This document shows positions 34,851-45,599 of a DNA stretch of 64,000 nucleotides, piece by piece (within the stretch, counting starts at the first letter, position 1; the number at the start of each line of letters is the position of its first letter). Below the pieces are notes generated by a model. That model was not told the DNA's origin. It saw only the letters and a program-made list of their open reading frames with translations, and did no database searches. This DNA is from Tetmemena sp. SeJ-2015 (Eukaryota; Ciliophora; Spirotrichea; Sporadotrichida; Oxytrichidae): contig JAJKFJ010021328.1 in assembly GCA_027382625.1 (NCBI GenBank), positions 36,724 to 100,723 of the forward strand. Reading direction: 5' to 3'. The position numbers and the translations under genes were made by a program.

Positions 34851-35290
34851 AAATAAAAAAAGTTAGTTTAAAATTATAAGGATGATATCTTCATTTAAAA
34901 ATGATAGCAATTTGCTGATGCATATACAAAATATTTCTTCCATTTAAACTTTAAATATCATTTATCAAATTAATAATTCCAGTTTTAGTATTTATTTTAG
35001 AGAACTTTCTTAAGTATAAGATTTTCCTGATAAATTCGCTGGTCGAATTTTATGCTAGCCGAGTTCATTTTAAAATCTGAATTGTTAATTTGAAATACCT
35101 ATAAGTATAATTTTCTCAATGAAATACACTTTCTAAACTTTTTATCTAAGATTTAATTCAAAGATTTATCATAATGAAATAAAATTCAAGCGATTTACAA
35201 TTGATATGATAAAGTGAAAGTATGTTATTTAATGAATGAAACTTCATCAGAGAGGCAATTCCAAATTTTTAAGAGAAGACTTGCTTTTGT
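34851..35290. other. AT-rich intergenic stretch
   Basis: No gene is supported. It probably holds the first exon and promoter of the UFD2 gene and the 3' flank of MetRS, but neither is recognisable. Confidence 0.35.
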
Positions 35291-38243
35291 TCATTCATTT
35301 CCACCGAAGTTCTTTCTCCACAGTTGAATCTCTTCATCCTTAATTTCTCTAAAGATTGGTTGAGGCTCACCAATTGTGTGGCCAGCAGGGATGAGTGTTA
35401 ATAAAAGCTTGGCATCATCTTTAACATGCTCAAGAAGCATTTCATCCTTGAGAGTGCGTTCAAGTCCTAGCTGCTCATTTAGCTTTGCAGAGAAGCTTGG
35501 CATGAAAGGTTCAAAAATGGCTGACACAAATCTGAGCACATTAAGGGTAACGTTAACCACTTGTTTGCATCTATCAAGATTGGTCAATTAAAAACTAATT
35601 AAACAAAAGTAAAGGTCTTTTTGAGATCCCAAGGCTTGGTATTTTAGAGGTAAACGTTGCAGAGATGGGAGATGTGCATAGCAACTCTAAGTCCATCCTT
35701 AAGCTTCACATCATCCATAAGCTTAAAGTATTCTTGCTTATCTTCATCAACTTATTCCAAGAATTTGGCATCCTCTTCCTCAAAATAATGACAAAATCAA
35801 ATGGCTTTAAATAAGATAAATCAAGTGTTCCTGGGTAGTCAGGCACTTGCTTATTGAAAGCTGCTGCAACAAACTTAAGGATTCTGTTTGAGAAGTTTCC
35901 AAGATTAGCTAGAAGCTCATTGTTGTTCTTTGCCATGAAATCATTCCAAAGGAAAACAGCATCTTGTTGCTCAGGACGATTGATAAGCAAATAGTAGCGC
36001 CATACTTCTGATGGGATTCCAGTCTTGATTGCATCATCTCCGAACACTCCAGTCTTACGGGTCTTAGAGAATTTCTTAGGCTTTCCAGTTTTCTCATCAA
36101 TCTCGTAGTTCAAGAACTCTGTTGTTGCAATGTGATGGAGCATGGTGTATGGATCCTTTGTTCCAAGGAGAGAGCAAGGGAAGATCACAGAGTGGAAAGT
36201 GATGTTATCTTTTCCCATAAACTGGTAAAGTTTCACATTCTCACTATCAAGCCACCACTTTCTCCAGTTCTCCTTAATTGTACTCAGCTGTAATTGAAAG
36301 ATAGCCGATAGGGGCATCGAACCAAACGTAGAAAACTTTCTTTGCATAATTATCGAGAGGAACAGGAGTACCCCATTTCAAGTCACGAGTGATGCATCTA
36401 CCTTTCAGACCTTCCTTTAGAAGAGCTGTGGTGAAAAATTGGACTGCATTTGATGACCATTTTCCCTCTTGATAAACCCCGTCGAAATTAAAATGAGGTT
36501 AAATGAGTGAACGAACCATTTCTCATGGATTGGTTGAATCTAAGGGAGGTCAATGAAGATATGGGTGGATTGACGAATCTCTGGAGTAGCATTGCACACT
36601 TTGCAAAATTACTTCGTTGTAATATATTCTAAACAAATTTAATGGAGCATTTAGGGTTGATTAGCTCATTAGCATTTACAAGTTTACCACAGCCATCGCA
36701 TTAGTCTCCCTTGGCATCGTAGAAATTGCACATAGGACAGGTGCCAGAGACAAAGCGATCAGCCAAGAATCTGTCACAACTTATGCAGAACTACTAGTCC
36801 ACGACTTGCTCATAGGTGAAGCCATTTTCGTGAAGCTTTTTGAAGATATCATGGGTTATCTCAGTTTGAACATCGGTACTTGTTCTGCCGAAATGGTCAA
36901 AGTCGCAATCAAACCATTAGTAGATATCACGATGAATTTTGAAGTAGAATTGAAAGAGGAAATTTTAAAATACAAGTAGTAGTCGCAAATCTCCTTGGGG
37001 GTTTTTCCTTCTTCTTAAGCTTTTGTTTCTGTGGCTGTGCCATACTCGTCAGTTCCACAAATATAGAGAGCGTTCCAACCTCTAAGGCGGCAGTATCTTG
37101 CATACACATCAGCAGAAAGCACACAGCCGATGATATTTCCCAAGTGAGGCACGTTGTTCACGTATGGTAGCGCAGAAGTAATAAGAACATTACGTTTTCC
37201 AGGCTGAGGGACCAAATCACGGGTAAAGTTAACTCTTCTTATCTTAGCATTTGATTAAGATACAGCCACACTTTGACCACCCTAAAGATATATTAGTTAA
37301 GTTAACATTTCATTATCTAAGAAGATGCTTCAGAAGTTAAAGACTTATTCAAAGATGAAAACTAGTTAGAAATATTATGGAAGCAACTTTCGAATAAATA
37401 TCTTGCTCAAAGTTGTTCATCTGAAGGCTCACTTACCTTCTTGGCAGCTGCTTCCTTAATCTCTCCAGATCTGAAAGCTTCAAAGGTTCCAACTCCGTTA
37501 GCATCTCTATACTTGGGCATGAGTTTAAAATATACAAAAATACATACAATAAGCTGCTTGGTGACGTTGTTAACCATTTGTTGAACTGGCTGAAGGAGTG
37601 AGTAGAATAGAACTTAAGGAGAAGTCCACTAGCTCCGAAATATCTTCCCTCTTTGACAAAGGAGCAAGGATAGACTGACTCATCGACTTCCTTAATAAGC
37701 TTTTTAAGTGCCTTCCTTCTTCTCGGCATTCTTCTCAATCTAGAGAATATTGGAATTCATATACAATTCATAAACTTTATTCTAGTAAGCATGGACTGTC
37801 TCTCTAAGTGAGGTGTTAAGTAAGTTGATCATGTTATCGAATTCGAGGTCTCCTTGTCCGAATCTATGAGCTGCCTTGCCAGCGGCAACATCAGCATGTG
37901 AGAGGAGCTTATTCTTTTCGGCTAAGAGGAAATCTGCAATGGTAAGCTCTCCATAAATTGTAGGACCGTCTTCTATCTGAAGCTTCACATTCAAAACATC
38001 TAATAAAAGCATGAGACATCTTAAAGAAGTTGAAAAATCGCTTATTATAATTGAATAGCTGAATAATAGATATGTCTGGAAAAATGTCAGAATCTTCACA
38101 TTCTAAACACTATTATCTAATTCTATGTTCTTGATAAACATACCTGATGAAGCTGCCAAGTCTTCAACTCCTTGTTTCTTGATGGTGACTGTGCTCAGCC
38201 CCAATATCTTAACGAGGTTTTCAATGAAGAAAGTTGAATTCAT
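35291..38243 (-). CDS. MARS1: methionyl-tRNA synthetase, cytosolic, with N-terminal GST-like extension
   Basis: Charges tRNA-Met in translation. From an ATG at 38243 ([19 protein letters not shown]) an N-terminal GST-C-like segment ([20 protein letters not shown]) precedes the class I catalytic core: [16 protein letters not shown] (HIGH-type) and [13 protein letters not shown] at about 37.1 kb, a Cys-rich zinc region at 36.6-36.8, and [12 protein letters not shown] (KMSKS-type) at about 36.06. The anticodon-binding helical domain continues to the TGA at 35291-35293. A 41-nt GT-AG intron separates the first exon at about 38.1 kb; others lie near 37.3 and 35.6-35.7 kb. One extra base at about 37.70 kb and a slip near 37.6 kb break the frame in conserved sequence, likely sequencing indels. 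Catalytic motifs are intact. Confidence 0.9.
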
Positions 38244-38655
38244 AATCAAGAAATTTAACATCGATAAAGATTTAAGCTGAAAGATCAGGATTAGTGTAAG
38301 TGATCTTGGCCTTGAGGGCTTAAGTATGTAAAAATAATTAAGACTTATCTATTTTTAGGTATCTTTTTGTTACATATTGATGAGGTAGAATTCAAGTTAA
38401 TGAATATTATTAATTAATGATTAGTAAAGAGCTCTCCTCATCCTGACAAAAGTAGTTAATTAAGCCATTCATCTCTATTAGAAGCAACTTTCATTCTCAT
38501 GAGATAATACCTCAAATAAAGTGAGAATTAGTAAACATATGAGATAATATACACAGCATATAGATGAGTCGTAGAGAATATGCTAACATTTAATAAAGCA
38601 CTAGTTTTAAATCTCTTAAACTTATTATAATTCAAGTTTAAATTTGACAAATTTA
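38244..38655. other. divergent intergenic region, MetRS/CoaE
   Basis: AT-rich sequence between two divergently transcribed genes, presumably with both promoters. No motif can be named. Confidence 0.4.
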
Positions 38656-39995
38656 ATGGCAGTATTATATTGGCTCTCATTAGTCGGCTACATCTGTTTG
38701 TTATCCCTGGGAATGGCCTTCCTCGGAGTGAACTGGTATCGCATAGAAACTAAGTTCAAGCGGTCTCCTTAAAGACTTATAGTTCTGATTTACACAGTAA
38801 ACTTCCTGCTCATGTTCTACGGCTTCGGTGTTCCCTTCCTCATCTAATTCATCATCAACATTTTGCAAGTAGTTAAAAAAATTAAACTTTTAAATAGTAG
38901 TGGGAGTTTACTTTGGATCTTAGTTTTAAACTATTGGCTTGACTGGAGGCATCTCCACCGGAAAGAGCACTGTCAGTTCAATTCATTTCCCTTTAGTTTA
39001 AAAAAAAAAGATTTAAGGGAAAAAAAACCCCCCCAAAGAAAAAAATGGGTTTTGAAATTTTAATTTTTTAAACTTATAAATTTCCCAAAATTTTAATAAA
39101 CAGGATTTTAATTTTAAAAGAATATTTAAAATTTTTTTATATTCTCCCCTTTTTTTTTCCTTTGTCTTCCTCATTAATTAAAAAGTTTGGAAGGGGTTGT
39201 TTTATTTTAATAAAAATTTTTTAAAGGTTTTAAATTTCCCCATTTAAAGGGGTTGTTTTGGGAAAATAGTATCATCCATTTACCCTTATATTTTTTGGCT
39301 AAACCGGAAAAAGTTAAAGGGTAATGATACAGGACTGTAACAAGCTGTCATCAAAGCATTCGGTCCTACCATTTTAAATGAGCAAGGAATCATTCAAAGT
39401 TCCGATTGTGTTTTTGTAAAATGTTATCATTGACAGGGATTCTAAATTATTAGTTTTTTATTTAATTAAGATAAGCTTGGAGCAGTAATTTTTGCTGACG
39501 CAGGCAAGCGGAAACTTCTAAACAAGCTGACGCACCCTAGAATATTCAGAAAGATAATCTCCTCAGTCATCAAGCTTAAGTTTCTGCAGAGGAAACCTTT
39601 AGTGGTGCTAGATGCGCCACTTACTATTCGAAACAAAACTATTAGAATACTTCTGCTATCCAATCGTGACAGTCTTACAAAAATTTAAATTCAGTTCTTA
39701 AAAATTTAAAACGCTTTTTTTTATAAGTCTTTTGCGAAGACGGACAATAATTATTTAAATTGATCAATATTTACTTAAATCGATTGGACAAGTTCAACTT
39801 GATCGTTTGATGAAGCGTAATAGTTTGACCGAACACGAGGCTATGCAAAAAGTTAACTCTCAGTTTCCAATCAGTGTCAAGGTAAAGATGTCAGACATCA
39901 TCGTAGAAAATGGAAAAACATTAGAAGACTTGCACAAAAATGTCACTAATAAAATAATTCCTTCTATCTATCAGAAGCTGGGATATATTAACTGA
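38656..39995 (+). CDS. coaE: dephospho-CoA kinase with N-terminal membrane hairpin
   Basis: Catalyses the last step of coenzyme A synthesis. An ATG at 38656 starts a hydrophobic N-terminus with two membrane segments (LVGYICLLSLGMAFLGV and LMFYGFGVPFLIQFI). The kinase P-loop IGLTGGISTGKST follows, then QQAVIKAFGPTILNEQGIID, DKLGAVIFADAGKRKLL, LTHPRIFRKI, LVVLDAPL plus FETKLLEYF, and the C-terminal lid QLDRLMKRNSLTEHEA and SDIIVENGKTLEDL. The frame is restored by five IESs (pointers AGTAG, ATCATT, GAT, GTCTT, GGACA). Bases 38998-39290, where the CoA-binding segment should be, are homopolymer-rich and unreadable. One extra base inside the DAPLLFE motif (about 39.62 kb) breaks the frame. TGA at 39993-39995. 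Confidence 0.85.
38868..38900 (+). other. IES, pointer AGTAG
   Basis: AGTAG flanks the insert. Removal gives INILQVVGVYFGSQFQTIG, joining the membrane hairpin to the CoaE P-loop strand in frame. Confidence 0.75.
38998..39290. other. homopolymer-rich block inside coaE
   Basis: Long runs of A, T, C and G with little else. It interrupts the CoaE coding sequence just after the P-loop. Similar blocks lie at 59.54-59.75 and 63.2-63.8 kb. Either a real AT-rich IES or low-quality assembled sequence; the texture favours the latter. Confidence 0.6.
39389..39431 (+). other. IES, pointer ATCATT
   Basis: ATCATT flanks a 37-bp insert. Removal together with the next IES gives NEQGIIDRDKLG in frame. Confidence 0.85.
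39438..39472 (+). other. IES, pointer GAT
   Basis: GAT flanks the insert. Removal gives IIDRDKLGAVIFAD. Only 15 bp of coding sequence lie between this and the previous IES. Confidence 0.8.
39672..39731 (+). other. IES, pointer GTCTT
   Basis: GTCTT flanks the insert. Removal gives YPIVTVFCEDGQ. Confidence 0.85.
39742..39790 (+). other. IES, pointer GGACA
   Basis: GGACA flanks the insert. Removal gives FCEDGQVQLDRLMKRN, the expected lid start. A 20-bp MDS separates it from the previous IES. Confidence 0.85.
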
Positions 39996-40219
39996 ATATA
40001 GAGGACAACATCAATAAACTTCAAAAATTAGTCTATAAAAGAAAAGGCAAGGGTCTTCAAAGAGGCTCCTCGTTGATTGTGTAGTAAATATTTTGAGATT
40101 AATACTAAATACGATTAATGTTGAAAATGTAAAATTTTAAATATTTCTAATCAAGTATACTAGCTTCAAAGGATTTAACATGAAATAAATGAATAAGTTT
40201 GGACTTGAGACCTTAATTT

Positions 40220-41858
40220 TCAATCTGTAGATGGAGGCAAGCCTAAGACCTCGAGTATCTTTCCTTTTTGATAAAGCTATTCCTCTGGCTCAATTGTTTG
40301 CCTTCTTTTCTGAGATTATTAAATATAAAACTACTTATTACTGAGTTCTGCTTTTATTCTCCTCTGCTTAATTAGTTTCTAGCTGTTTTAGGCCTAGCAT
40401 TCTACGGATATATTTTTGCTCCTCTTCAGTGAGTTAATGCTTCAACTTTTTAGCGATTAGCAGTTCCATTTTCTTATCTCCCTCTTTGTTTGGCGGCGGG
40501 ACCTTCTGCTACTACGATCTTCTTCCCTGGCCTGTGGTTCTTTCATTACTTTTACTTCTAGGTTATCCATCTCTAGACTTGCTCTCCTCTTTCGCAGGTC
40601 TACTTATCTTTAGCTCTTTCTCAGTTAATTTCTACTCCTCATCTTTAGTAAGAATAATTCCTTGCTGCTGAAGAATCTGCTTTTTGCTTGAAGTTGGGGA
40701 GAGGACAACTGGCCGAGATATAAATCGATTCCTGTTTTTCTTCTTGTTTACTTCTCTCAAGTAAGGTTTCTCGACAGGCTGATAGATATCTTATCTCTCA
40801 TTAAATTCATAAAATCATCTTTAGTTGAAAATTATCAAGTCTATTTATTTAACTACAAAATGTAATGAAGAGAGTTTATATTTTATCTCTGTTCGTCTGT
40901 TTCAGTTGTTTCGTTGATAATAACTTGCTCTAAATTTATTCCAATAGCAGCAGCTCTTTTTTCTTTAGCTTTAACAGTCAATCATAAAAATAAAGTCTCA
41001 ATATCTTAGAGATCAAGCATATCAGGCGTACCTTATGAATTTTCTGCGTCGTTCAGTTTCTGCCCTGCAAGTTAATTTTCCTAATGAGATTATTCAGTCG
41101 TTTATCCAAACTTTTACTTGGAATAATTTAAAAATTAAAAAGCAAAAATAAGAAGGCATAGCGATACAGAGCGTAGTATATTAACCTATTTAATTTACAG
41201 ATATTATCATAGGTCAGAATATTTTGTGTGCGTTTAAAATACCTATTTGCTTATATTAGGTTGCATATTATATTTTAATAAATGTCTTCCTAGGTTTGAT
41301 TGCTAATTTTCTTCCTCTTGTTCTTCTATCAGATGCAGCTGCTAAGGACTCATCCTTTTGGTTGATCTTCGACCACCCGTGGCACCTCCAACTCTCTTCT
41401 CGCCTTTTGGAGATTATTGCAATCTGGAAAATCTTCTCTTCGTATTATTTCCAGTTTGGGATTGGTTTTTGCTATCTAAGGAATTCTAATTTGACTATTG
41501 AGTATTTTCGTTTTGGGGACCAAAGAACAACCTCGGCTGCAATTCCTACTCTAAAGGATTTTTTAGCATTTGCAACTCTTCGTAGTTCCTTTTCTATACA
41601 AAAATTATCCCAAAATTTTCTCATTTGCTGGTCTCTACAAATTACAAATATAAATTAAATCTCTGACTCTGCTATTAATATTTAGCATCCGAGTCTCTTC
41701 CAAAAAGATTTCGTTTTATGTTGCTTTCATCATTTTTAATGGACTATACCTCTGATCTTTGTGGAGAAATACGCTAGTTGATCTTTTTCTTGCTGTTCGC
41801 AAGATTGTGTGAGCTTTTTGAAATACTCAAGCCATTTTAAATCCCTTTAATTCCTTAT
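40220..41858 (-). CDS. hypothetical charged/Q-rich protein, probably the C-terminal part of the next gene
   Basis: Minus-strand blocks begin with WLEYFKKLTQSCEQQEKDQ at 41.83 kb. They continue through a Gln-rich block with FFGPQNENTQQSNQNSLDSK (about 41.5 kb), GTPDMLDLQDIETVKAKEK and DIYQPVEKPYLREVNKKK, to a basic region (TTGQGRRSQQQKVPPPNKEG, LKHQLTEEEQKYIRRMLGL) ending EVLGLPPSTD at TGA 40220-40222. Three IESs with pointers GACT, AGAGATAA and CTCAG restore one frame. No start codon of its own is evident, and the frame upstream leads through an in-frame TGA into the 41.86-43.6 kb gene; a pointer pair there suggests that TGA lies in an IES. No domain was recognised; likely nuclear by its basic C-terminus (inference). 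Confidence 0.6.
40310..40345 (-). other. IES, pointer CTCAG
   Basis: CTCAG (minus strand) at both ends. Removal gives NKSRTQKRRQTIEPEEQ in one frame. Confidence 0.85.
40791..40890 (-). other. IES, 8-bp pointer AGAGATAA
   Basis: AGAGATAA (minus strand) at both ends. Removal gives TETDEQRQDIYQPVEKPY in one frame. Confidence 0.9.
40976..40997 (-). other. very short IES, pointer GACT
   Basis: GACT (minus strand) flanks a 14-bp insert holding a TGA. Removal gives LQDIETVKAKEKRAAA. Confidence 0.75.
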
Positions 41859-41898
41859 TCATATAGATAAAGAAGATGAATAAATCTAGCCTTTAATT
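41844..41898 (-). other. probable IES, 9-bp pointer AATTAAAGG, hiding a stop codon
   Basis: AATTAAAGG (minus strand; plus-strand CCTTTAATT at 41890-41898 and 41844-41852) flanks 37 bp that include the TGA at 41859-41861. After removal the downstream block is one base out of phase, so a one-base indel has to be assumed as well. Confidence 0.5.
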
Positions 41899-43632
41899 AC
41901 TTCAGGACTTCTCTCTTAAAAATATGGAAAATATTTATGATCTTCTGAGCCTTTATTTTCAGTGCCAACCCCTCTAATGATTCTCACATTATCCTTGAGG
42001 ATGTTTTGCATGAGAACTGGATCATTTGAAAAATATTCACTTGCAAGATTACTCTTTGACTTTCCAAGAGGCAGAGACTTATGAGTTTGATCACTCATCA
42101 TAGTTACTTGCGATTGCTCTTTCGCTCTCTTAGGGGCCGGTCTGAAAACGATCTCCCTACTCATCACTTGCTTATTAAAATCCTTCAGCAATTTTCTCTC
42201 TACTTTCTCGTCCAAAATACGCTCATCTGTGTCGTCCAGATTCATTTAGGAGGGTGGTAGAGCTTTGCTCCTGACTTCTTCAACTGTCTAGTGACGGTCA
42301 TTTTCCTCTTCCTCATAATTTTCGAGATCATAGTAAGCCTAAATTTACAATAAAGACCTATAAAATGATTGCTAATTGCATTTAAGCAAGTTTAGTTAGA
42401 TCCTATATCCTTGTTAACATCATTTTGAAGAACGAAGTTAAGAAGCCTCTTCAACTCAAGAAGCTTATTTCTGGAAGGATCCTTTATCTTATTTCTCATT
42501 TCTTGCATTTACTCTTGGGTGAATTTTCTAAAAGTATCTACACATAGTTAAGCATTATTTTTATTGTAAACAAAAAAATTGTATCTCTATCATTTTGATC
42601 CTCAATAGTAGCAACAGTCAATCTTTTGAGTCTATCTTGAAGCACAAACTCGACCAAGCTCACTTATGAGAATGTATATTTATTGTTCTCCTCTAGCCCT
42701 CTTTCATATTTAAAGTACCTCGCATACTCTTCAGTTGTTATATTCAACTCGCTAATAGTTTTGCTCTGTAAATATAATTAATGCATTAAGTAAGGTATTT
42801 ACAATAGTACTAGTCATGAAATGAGGATCAAGAGCCTTTATTTCACTTTTTAGTGACTCCATATTCAGACTTATCATATTATAGTCATTTTTCTTCACAA
42901 CTGTCACTCCTCCACTGCCACCACCACTTGAACCCATTTCATCTTGAGCAGTGATCTTTGGTAGCACTGCTAATTGAGACTTCTTCAACTTCTCATAGTC
43001 AATTTTTTCCATATGCTTGTCAAGAGCCAACTTAGACACATCTATTTAACATTGATAAAGAGAAACTTGAATATTTCTTACCATCAAAGTCAGTTCTTCT
43101 GGACTATGTTGATTATAAGTCCTCTCTGTTCAGATTACTCTAGTCTACATAGTAGTTGTAAGAGATTGGGATTAACTTTACCTTAAAGGGCTGCTGCTCT
43201 CAGCTTATCAACTGCCTTTTCCTCATAGAGAGGAACTATTCCCAACTCACTAGTTTGCTTGTTTGCACTTTGATTCTTAACTGGCGTCTATATCTTCTCT
43301 TTGCTGTTCTTTTTGTTCTTGTCGTTAATCTTCATCTCTAAAGCAAACGTTTTAGTAATTTGCTTTTCATATGTAGTCTTATTCATCATATTTCTTCTTC
43401 TACTTTTTATTTACTTACTTTACTTGTGTTTGCTGTTTTTTTGCTTCATGAAGCGTTTGATTTTGGTTTTGTAGAATTTGACAGCCCAGAATATGAAACA
43501 TTTGTAGACTTGCTTCTTCCTCTCTAACTTAATCAGGGAAAGCTTTCTTCGCCACCACCAGGTCAACTTCTTATAATAATTCAAACAATAATTATTTTGC
43601 ACAAAAAACTTAAAATGTGCTAAATATGCCAA
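41859..43632 (-). CDS. hypothetical nuclear-type protein, possibly TAF4-like
   Basis: A minus-strand gene with three well-placed GT-AG introns (about 43.13-43.18, 43.04-43.08, 42.77-42.80 kb). From an ATG at 43632 or, alternatively, 43389 (MMNKTTYEKQITK), blocks read KLALDKHMEKIDYEKLKKSQ, a Gly/Ser linker, LKSEIKALDPHFMTSTI, then ITTEEYARYF and SLVEFVLQDRLKRLTVATIE. Further blocks are QEQMQEMRNKIKDPSRNKLL, an acidic patch (YYDLENYEEEEND) and DERILDEKVERKLLKDFNKQ. The helix FVLQDRLKRL with a charged stretch after it recalls the conserved region of TFIID subunit TAF4, a weak resemblance only. The apparent TGA at 41859-41861 probably lies in an IES, making this and the downstream feature one gene. 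Confidence 0.6.
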
Positions 43633-44916
43633 TTAAACTATCCAGAATCTTTAGAAAAATATAAATTGGAAAGATATTGATAATAAATCAAATAGGATTC
43701 TAAACATATAATCTAAAAGTTATAATCGCTAAAATCTCTTTCTCAAATCTGCATTAAGTTAAAATGTTATGCCTTGATAGAAAGGATTTCAAGAGGACAT
43801 TACGATAATAGTAAAATTATAAAATAAAGTAGTGGAGGAAATTTTCGAAAAGACTGAGTTAAGTGCACAGAGAGTGAACCAAGAGACTGTGATAAGTTAT
43901 GGGTTAGTTTATATAAAATAAAATATTATCTCTCGAGAATTAAACTATAACTCTTTTAAATAATTAACTAAGAATCACAGCAAGTCCAATTTATTAATTC
44001 AAATTTATTCAATGATTTGAATGAATGCGGATGAATCCTACTTTATAATTAATAGAGTACGGTTAAATGCTGCTGTGCAAAGGTAATAAAGTTCTTAAGT
44101 ATCTTCGCCTTAGAAAGTTCATATACAACTCTCTTTATAGCTTTTCATCTTAAAACAAATTTAAAATTTATAATGTGTGAGTTTTTTCCTTCTATGATAC
44201 TATTTGAAAAATAAATACATATTGATTATCATAAAAATAATCTCAAGCTGAGTAGATGACACCACTCGCTTACTCTTAAAATAAGTATTTCTTATAAGAA
44301 GAGCAAGCTAAGGTTTGAATAGTTTCTCACAGCAGATTTCTAAAGGATTAGTATTTTAATATCAGTAGGTTGAAATTTATTCAAATCACAGCTAATTTTA
44401 TACACATTAGAAAAAGGGGGAAAATTTTTAAATATGAATTTCCTCAAGATGATTACTTTGAATCCCTCATATACTTTAGACATAACTTTGATTTTAAATT
44501 AAGATGAATTTTAAGTTTAGAATCATCTTAAGGCAAGAACCATCCTCATTTATTTAATTTATTAAAGTTTATACAAATGTGTTTAATATTTTGTAGATAA
44601 AAACTAAAATCTAGTGTAAATTATCCTCAATAAATGGATCTATAATTTATTATGAAAAAGCTAAATTAAAAAAAAACTATTCTTATTCTTTTTTATGAAA
44701 ATTTTATTTCTTTTTATTTGGTAAATCATTAGTAAGGATAATTATAGTTTTAAAGATTTGTGAGAGTTCTTGCTTAATTTTGAATATATACAACATTTTA
44801 GAGGCCTTGCTGTCTCCCGAGACTGAGCGAATTATTCTATTAAAAAGCCTGAATTGATTGTGAACTTGGTTGAAGTTATACTTGAGAGAAGTTCAAGTTT
44901 TAAGAATAGAACTCAC
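43633..44916. other. AT-rich spacer
   Basis: No coding block with convincing composition is seen on either strand. Confidence 0.4.
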
Positions 44917-45095
44917 TCCCGTTCAACTTCTGAAAAGGAAGTTTTCCTAATTAAAATATGAGAATCAAGTGAAGGATTATTTTTTTTATTAAGTTGAGAT
45001 GAGTTCTGATCTTAAAAAGGTGCGTCACCCACTTATTAGAAGAACTGGGGGACGTATTCTCTCCGGTCTTTCTATGCACTTGGATTAAACCCTTA
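44917..45095 (-). CDS. hypothetical coding segment
   Basis: A minus-strand block of higher GC encodes PSAQKDRREYVPQFFQQVGD, a Gln/Asn-rich stretch, and ends KTSFSEVERE at a TGA. Its length suggests the final MDS or exon of a gene, but no partner block was identified nearby. No family recognised. Confidence 0.35.
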
Positions 45096-45599
45096 AATCT
45101 GAGATTATTTGACTAATTAAATTCCGTTTATGCTTTAAGCTGTATTTGCCAAAGAAATACCCAATAAGTTATTATAATATTTATAATACTGCTTGGTTGA
45201 AAATAATGAGCTTAGGGCTAGTTTATGTTTGCAGTAGGTAAAATATTTTGCTGTAAAATATTTTGCTGCAAGAAGCTGGTTATTTACTGCTTATTTTAAG
45301 TCTATTATCACTAAAATTAAATTAGAATCTTAAAGCTAATTATCCTTTAACTTAATAATAAATTATAAAAAGATTCATAAGTTAAAAATAGATTTAATTT
45401 ATTATATAAAGAATTAATTTAAGAGTGGAATGCAATTTTTACAAATTTTTACTTAGTGATCAATATAATTTCACTTATTGTGGTAGAGGGCTTTAATCTT
45501 AGTTCAATAATACTTAAAATTAGAAAGTATTTTAAGTATAAAAATATTTATGATTGACTCCAGCTACAAACTTTTAATTTAATTTGGGAAGGGTTATTA

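Noticed and set aside
41296..41658. Plus-strand frame of 120 codons
   Set aside because: The minus strand reads as a Gln/Asn-rich, charged protein continuous with supported neighbouring blocks; the plus frame has no such support.
45240..45275. Tandem duplicate of TAAAATATTTTGCTG
   Set aside because: A simple local duplication in spacer, not linked to a gene or element boundary.
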